A stretch of 9,451 bases of DNA from Verrucomicrobiota bacterium (lineage in GTDB: Bacteria > Verrucomicrobiota > Verrucomicrobiia > Opitutales > Opitutaceae): assembly GCA_023457715.1 (NCBI GenBank), contig JAEWKR010000070.1, forward strand, positions 1-9,451, written 5' to 3'. Shown here piece after piece: positions 6,268-9,451 of the stretch (its first letter is position 1; every line of letters begins with the position of its first letter). Below the pieces are notes generated by a model. That model made no database searches. It was not told where the DNA came from and worked only from the letters and a program-made list of their open reading frames with translations. The translations under genes and the position numbers were made by a program.

Positions 6268-6888
6268 ATGAAAAAGTATATCGTCGAATTCATCGGCACG
6301 TTCTTCCTCGTGTTCACGGTCGGCATTGCCGTCCGCACCAGCGCTCCGCTCGCCCCCCTCGCCATCGGGTCCATTCTGATGGTCATGATTTTCGCCGGCG
6401 GGCACATCTCCGGCGGCCACTTCAACCCGGCCGTGACCCTGGCGGCGTTTCTTCGCGGACGCTGCGAACGGCGCGATGTCGTGCCTTACTGGATCGCTCA
6501 ATTCGCGGCCGCCCTGGCCGCCGCGTTGATCGTCAACGCGGTCCTCGAAGGCCGGGTGTCGGGAAATGCGGCGCTTCATCCGACGATGGCCTCCTTCATC
6601 GTGGAATTCCTGTTCACGTTCGCCCTCTGCTGGGTGGTGCTGAACGTCGCCACCGCCAAGGGAACGATGGGGAACTCCTTCTACGGGCTGGCCATCGGCT
6701 TCACCGTCCTCGTGGGCGCCATCACCGTCGGCGGCATTTCAGGCGGCGCCTTCAACCCCGCCGTCGGACTCGGCGTCTGGACCATGGGCCTGGAATCGGC
6801 GCGCCAGTTCGGCGTCTACCTGATCTCCGACTTCCTCGGCGCCCTGGTCGCCGCCCTCGCGTTCCGCGCGATCAACGGGTTGGAGTGA
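6268..6888 (+). CDS. MIP-family channel (aquaporin/aquaglyceroporin-like)
   Basis: This 206-aa inner-membrane channel for water or small neutral solutes has six membrane helices (about 4-22, 31-45, 71-92, 107-128, 137-156, 180-200). It carries both half-helix motifs: GGHISGGHFNPAVTLA with N53-P54-A55, and GGISGGAFNPAVGLG with N163-P164-A165. The internal duplication typical of MIPs is clear. The second motif reads NPAV rather than NPAR, so the selectivity-filter arginine is valine (V166), as in some plant TIP1 channels. The protein is somewhat shorter than E. coli AqpZ. I chose ATG 6268 because MKKYIVEFIGTF begins at TM1. An in-frame ATG at 6211 is preceded by GGAGGGGG (6195-6202) and would add 19 residues; it remains an alternative start. 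The gene stands alone and converges on the helicase gene. Confidence 0.92.
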   Translation: MKKYIVEFIGTFFLVFTVGIAVRTSAPLAPLAIGSILMVMIFAGGHISGGHFNPAVTLAAFLRGRCERRDVVPYWIAQFAAALAAALIVNAVLEGRVSGNAALHPTMASFIVEFLFTFALCWVVLNVATAKGTMGNSFYGLAIGFTVLVGAITVGGISGGAFNPAVGLGVWTMGLESARQFGVYLISDFLGALVAALAFRAINGLE

Positions 6889-6893
6889 CAGAA

Positions 6894-6959
6894 GTTTCTA
6901 GTCTCTAGTTTCTAGTCTCTGGTTTCTAGTTTCCCGACTAGAAACCAGAAACTAGAAAC
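6894..6959. repeat. Tandem 14-bp repeat with inverted copy (hairpin element A)
   Basis: Three tandem 14-bp units, GTTTCTAGTCTCTA (6894), GTTTCTAGTCTCTG (6908) and GTTTCTAGTTTCCC (6922), are followed by their reverse complement. The 23-nt arm 6908-6930 pairs with 6937-6959 in 22 of 23 positions, with a 6-nt loop TTCCCG. The element fills the 77-bp gap between the convergent MIP and helicase stop codons. There are six CTAG tetranucleotides in 66 bp; I find only two others in the window (253 and 4228). No T-run follows on either strand, so it is not a classical intrinsic terminator, although it may block or stabilise converging transcripts. Confidence 0.92.
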
Positions 6960-6965
6960 GCCGCT

Positions 6966-8627
6966 TCAGCGCCGGACGCCGCGGTGCAGGCGGCTGGTGG
7001 ACTTCGGCGCGACGCTTTCGGCCAGGGCTTTGTCGTCAAACAGGGCCGAATAAACGTACGGGAAGCCTTCCAGCTTCTTCCGCTCGACCGCCACGCCCAT
7101 GTAACGCTCGATCGAGCGCGCGTCGCGCACATCGTCCTCGGTGACCAGCGTGAAGGCGTCGCCCGTGTTCTGGGCGCGACCCGTGCGCCCGATGCGGTGC
7201 ACGTAGTCCTCGGCATTCTCCGGCACGTCGTAGTTGATGACGTGAGAGACGCCGGCGATGTCGAGCCCGCGCGCGGCGATATCGGTCGCGACCAGCACTT
7301 CAAAGCGTCCGCTCTTGAAGCCATCCAGCGCCTCGACGCGTTCGCGCTGGCTGCGATCGGAATGCATCACTCCGACGGTGTGGCCCTTCGCCACAAGACG
7401 GTGGGCGATCCGGTCGGCTCCCATCCGCGTGCGGCAGAAGATCAGCACGCTCTTGAATTCGGTGCGCTCGAGGAGGAGTTCGAGCAGGTCGAACTTCTGT
7501 GAAGCCACCACGGGATAAAAGGCATGCGAGACCGTCTCCGCCGGCGAACGGACCCGGCCGATCTCGACCTTGACGGGATCCCGCAGGGCCCAGCTCGCGA
7601 GCTGCTCGATCTCCGGCGGCAGCGTGGCGGTGAAGAACAGCGTCTGCCGGCTCTTCGGGCACTTCTGCACGATGCGCTTCACGTCGGGCAGGAAACCCAT
7701 GTCCAGCATCCGGTCGACTTCGTCGAGCACGAGGATGTCGACGTTCTCAAGGGAGCAGTTGCCCTGCTCCATGTGGTCGAGCAACCGGCCCGGCGTGGCC
7801 GCGAGGATGTCCATCCCGCGTCGGAGATCCTCGACCTGCTTGCCGTACCCCACGCCGCCATAGACGATCGTCACGCGAAGGTCGGTAAACTTGGCGTACT
7901 TGTGAAACGCTTCCTCCACCTGCAACGCCAGCTCGCGCGTCGGCTCGAGGATGAGACAGCGGAGCGCTCCATGCGAACCCAGACGCTGGATGATCGGGAG
8001 CGCGAAGGCGGCGGTCTTGCCCGTCCCGGTCTGCGCCGAACCGATGACATCCCCGCCCCGCAGCACCACCGGGATGGCCTGCTTCTGAATCGGGGTCGGC
8101 TCGGTGTAACCCATTTCCTGCACCGCGTAGGCCAGCGCATCGTTCAGGCCGAGCTCCGAAAAGGCCGTTTCCATCTTCGGCACATCGACCGGCACGGCCG
8201 GCTTGATGGACTCGCGACTGGGATGCTCAAACGTGTCGCGGCGCGTCTCGTGCCGCGGGCCGCCGCGGCGTTCGCCGCGTCCTCCGCCCCGCCGCTCGCC
8301 TTCGGAGCGGGAACGAGATCCCGTGCCATGGCTGTGGCTGCCGTGTCCCCCGTGCGTCCCGTGTGACTTCGCGCCGTGTCCCCCGTGTCCGCGCGGTCGG
8401 CCCTCGGCGCGCGTCCCCTCGGCCCGGGAGTCGTCGCGGCCATGGCTGCGTTCCTTGCGCGGGGCCGCATCGGCGGCGCGAGGGGCGTGTCCGCGGGCTG
8501 CGGTGCCGTGGGGCTTATGCCCGGCGGGCTTGGCGGGGGTCGATGACTTCGGGTGGCCCGAACTCGGCTTCGCCGCGCCCGAGGGCGCAATCTTCTGGCG
8601 CAGCTTCGCAATGATCTTCTTCAGCAT
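6966..8627 (-). CDS. DEAD-box-family ATP-dependent RNA helicase (RhlE-like core) with His/Gly/Arg-rich N-terminal extension
   Basis: This 553-aa cytosolic RNA-dependent ATPase would unwind RNA duplexes in ribosome assembly or mRNA turnover. Core motifs in order: Q motif (F156 and GYTEPTPIQ to 181), I AQTGTGKT (198-205), Ia PTRELA (229-234), Ib TPGR (278-281), II DEVD (302-305), III TAT (333-335), IV IFCRT (396-400), V ATDIAARGLDI (447-457), VI HRIGRTGRA (477-485). Motif II is DEVD instead of DEAD, and III is TAT instead of SAT. About 150 residues precede the core, basic and disordered-looking, with seven His between 81 and 100 and RGG-type repeats at 112-123; many relatives carry such a tail at the C-terminus instead. 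I chose ATG 8627 (MLKKIIAKLRQKI). An upstream in-frame ATG at 8849 would translate the hexamer repeat as alternating Thr-Phe and overlap the lipoprotein gene. No Shine-Dalgarno is visible. Confidence 0.93.
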   Translation of the reverse strand: MLKKIIAKLRQKIAPSGAAKPSSGHPKSSTPAKPAGHKPHGTAARGHAPRAADAAPRKERSHGRDDSRAEGTRAEGRPRGHGGHGAKSHGTHGGHGSHSHGTGSRSRSEGERRGGGRGERRGGPRHETRRDTFEHPSRESIKPAVPVDVPKMETAFSELGLNDALAYAVQEMGYTEPTPIQKQAIPVVLRGGDVIGSAQTGTGKTAAFALPIIQRLGSHGALRCLILEPTRELALQVEEAFHKYAKFTDLRVTIVYGGVGYGKQVEDLRRGMDILAATPGRLLDHMEQGNCSLENVDILVLDEVDRMLDMGFLPDVKRIVQKCPKSRQTLFFTATLPPEIEQLASWALRDPVKVEIGRVRSPAETVSHAFYPVVASQKFDLLELLLERTEFKSVLIFCRTRMGADRIAHRLVAKGHTVGVMHSDRSQRERVEALDGFKSGRFEVLVATDIAARGLDIAGVSHVINYDVPENAEDYVHRIGRTGRAQNTGDAFTLVTEDDVRDARSIERYMGVAVERKKLEGFPYVYSALFDDKALAESVAPKSTSRLHRGVRR

Positions 8628-8691
8628 GGATACGAAACGGGCCAGCCTCGCCGAAACCGCCCCGTTTGCAATCACCGATATGGCCGCAGCC

Positions 8692-8795
8692 GAGGGAAGG
8701 GGGAAAGGGAAAGGGAAAGTGAAGGTGAAGGTGAAGGTGAAAGTGAAAGTGAGAGTGGCGTCCTCACTTTCACTCTCACCTTCCCGTTCCCTTTC
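8692..8795. repeat. Tandem hexamer array with inverted copy (hairpin element B)
   Basis: Nine consecutive purine-rich hexamers (GGGAAA x3, GTGAAG x3, GTGAAA x2, GTGAGA) plus a final GTG run from 8701 to 8757, preceded by GAGGGAAGG. After a 7-nt loop (8758-8764) the pyrimidine complement follows at 8765-8795, in the same order of unit types (CACTTT, CACTCT, CACCTT, CCC). The two arms pair imperfectly, with several A-C or G-T mismatches over the inner 21 bp. The right arm runs into the TGA of the lipoprotein gene (8794-8796). It therefore lies between the lipoprotein stop and the helicase start, both on the minus strand. Confidence 0.9.
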
Positions 8796-9189
8796 AGAGA
8801 TTCGCGCGGATCTTGTCCAGGATGGCGCGAGACAACGTTTCGTCGCCAAAGGTCCCGACGCGAACGCGGACCCGGGTCAGAGTGTCGGTCGTGCGATCAA
8901 GCCGGATCTGAATGCGTTTGTCCTGACCGGTCCGGGCAATGAATTGCGCATCGAGGGCGGACTTGGTTTCGCTGATCTTGGCGAGCTGCAATTGCTCGAG
9001 CGCCCGGGAGGTCGCGCGGCTGACGTCGTCGAAGCTATTGCCAAGCGTCGCGTCCAATTCCCCGCGGACCCAGGCCACGGCCCCCGCTCCGGCGGCGCCG
9101 GCGGCGACCACAACGCAGCCGGAGGTCAGCCCGAGAGACAGGAGGCCCAGGACACAAGCGACGAGACGAAGGCGGAGGGACAGTTTCAT
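8794..9189 (-). CDS. Small DUF3568-like lipoprotein
   Basis: This 131-aa exported lipoprotein has no established role. It starts with a basic n-region (MKLSLRLRL) and a hydrophobic stretch ending in the lipobox-like LTSGC with C25 as the lipidation site, then a short Val/Ala/Gly-rich segment. The mature part matches the pattern I recall for DUF3568 proteins: WVRGELDATLGNSFDDVSRAT (40-60), an ALEQLQL helix, a QIRLDR strand near 94-99, and the closing RVGTFGDETLSRAILDKIRANL. ATG 9189 is preferred, because the upstream in-frame ATG at 9240 would put 17 residues in front of the signal peptide. No Shine-Dalgarno is seen. It is followed by hairpin element B and the helicase gene on the same strand. 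Family assignment is by memory of the motif. Confidence 0.85.
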   Translation of the reverse strand: MKLSLRLRLVACVLGLLSLGLTSGCVVVAAGAAGAGAVAWVRGELDATLGNSFDDVSRATSRALEQLQLAKISETKSALDAQFIARTGQDKRIQIRLDRTTDTLTRVRVRVGTFGDETLSRAILDKIRANL

Positions 9190-9310
9190 GGGATCGAAGG
9201 TTTGGACGCAGACTGTCCTACGCCAGAAGAGTTTCCGCAAATTCCGTCAGGGGTTTGTAAAACCCGCCAGCGGGCCGGCACGCCGGGCTAAACCGGAACT
9301 ATGCAGACGG
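9190..9310 (-). other. Upstream region of the lipoprotein gene
   Basis: No gene is visible here. The stretch should contain the lipoprotein promoter, but no convincing promoter boxes were found. The only local structure is a perfect 6-bp inverted repeat with a 3-nt spacer (GGGTTT at 9251-9256, AAACCC at 9260-9265), 62 nt before the ATG. It could be an operator or chance. Confidence 0.4.
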
Positions 9311-9451
9311 ATTAACCACGAATGGACACGAATGAACACGAATAGGAGAGGAAACTCGAATGCAGCCCGTCCGTAGTCCCGCTCACTGTTTTGTGCCTGC
9401 GCGGAAGTGATGATTTTCCCAGGTCTTCATTCGTGTCGATTCGTGTCCATT
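9311..9451. repeat. Decamer repeat with distant inverted copy (element C, cut by window end)
   Basis: The left arm is a 10-bp periodic array: ATTAACCACG, AATGGACACG, AATGAACACG, AATA (9311-9344). The right arm at 9428-9451 is its reverse complement (pairing with 9321-9344 in 21 of 24 positions) and is truncated by the window end. The arms enclose 83 nt (9345-9427) with no gene. Similar AACCACGAATGGACACG-type repeats are, to my recollection, common in Verrucomicrobiota intergenic DNA. The element may be mobile or just a dispersed palindrome. Confidence 0.88.

Noticed and set aside
5427..6908. 493-codon plus-strand open frame across the HAD and MIP genes
   Set aside because: It has an Arg/His/Gly-rich translation without domains and overlaps two well-supported genes in other frames.
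6894..6935. Tandem 14-bp units considered as a small CRISPR array
   Set aside because: Units are directly adjacent with no spacers, are too short, and are followed by their own inverted copy. No cas genes are nearby.
8628..8849. N-terminal extension of the helicase from an upstream in-frame ATG at 8849
   Set aside because: It would translate the hexamer repeat into alternating Thr-Phe and Pro-Phe and overlap the lipoprotein gene by 56 nt. MLKKIIAKLRQKI at 8627 is a far better start.
9263..9274. CCCGC/GCGGG hairpin followed by TTTT on the minus strand as a terminator
   Set aside because: Only four base pairs form once a minimal loop is allowed, and it lies upstream of the lipoprotein gene with no visible gene to terminate.

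Overview
The window is GC-rich and reads as a chromosomal segment of a Gram-negative bacterium, most likely Verrucomicrobiota of the Opitutaceae type. That placement is an inference from four things: an outer-membrane exopolysaccharide export module with a short polysaccharide-export (OPX) protein, a DUF3568-type small lipoprotein, AACCACGAATGGACACG-type intergenic repeats, and an almost complete lack of Shine-Dalgarno sequences ahead of the genes. No sequence search could be run.

Layout. Positions 1-41 are almost pure G/C homopolymer, which may be a contig edge or artefact, followed by what could be the last codons of a plus-strand gene ending at 95. Five genes then run leftward on the minus strand. 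In transcription order they are a HAD phosphatase (6092-5475), hisC (5464-4382), an outer-membrane beta-barrel protein (4179-3031), a short Wza-like OPX protein (2960-2373) and a Wzc-like polysaccharide co-polymerase/tyrosine autokinase (2357-126), closed by a strong intrinsic terminator at 106-75. A MIP/aquaporin-family channel (6268-6888) is the only complete plus-strand gene. It converges on a DEAD-box-type RNA helicase (8627-6966, minus), which is preceded by a small DUF3568-like lipoprotein gene (9189-8794, minus).

How the genes work together. The barrel, OPX and Wzc-like kinase together look like the envelope-spanning export part of an exopolysaccharide system. The short OPX protein has no visible membrane-spanning C-terminal helix, so the barrel is the obvious candidate for the outer-membrane pore. 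A well-formed hairpin plus T-run sits between the barrel gene and the OPX gene, ending only 6 nt before the OPX ATG. It probably sets a ratio between barrel and downstream components. A 202-bp leader upstream of the barrel carries a long-range inverted repeat and paired direct repeats and is the likely control region. hisC and the phosphatase appear to be a separate housekeeping pair.

Repeats. Three gene-free stretches around the helicase and lipoprotein genes (6894-6959, 8692-8795, 9311-9451) have the same architecture: a short tandem repeat followed by its own inverted complement. Each uses a different unit (14, 6 and 10 bp). This recurring design is the most unusual feature of the window and is not explained by the protein-coding annotation.
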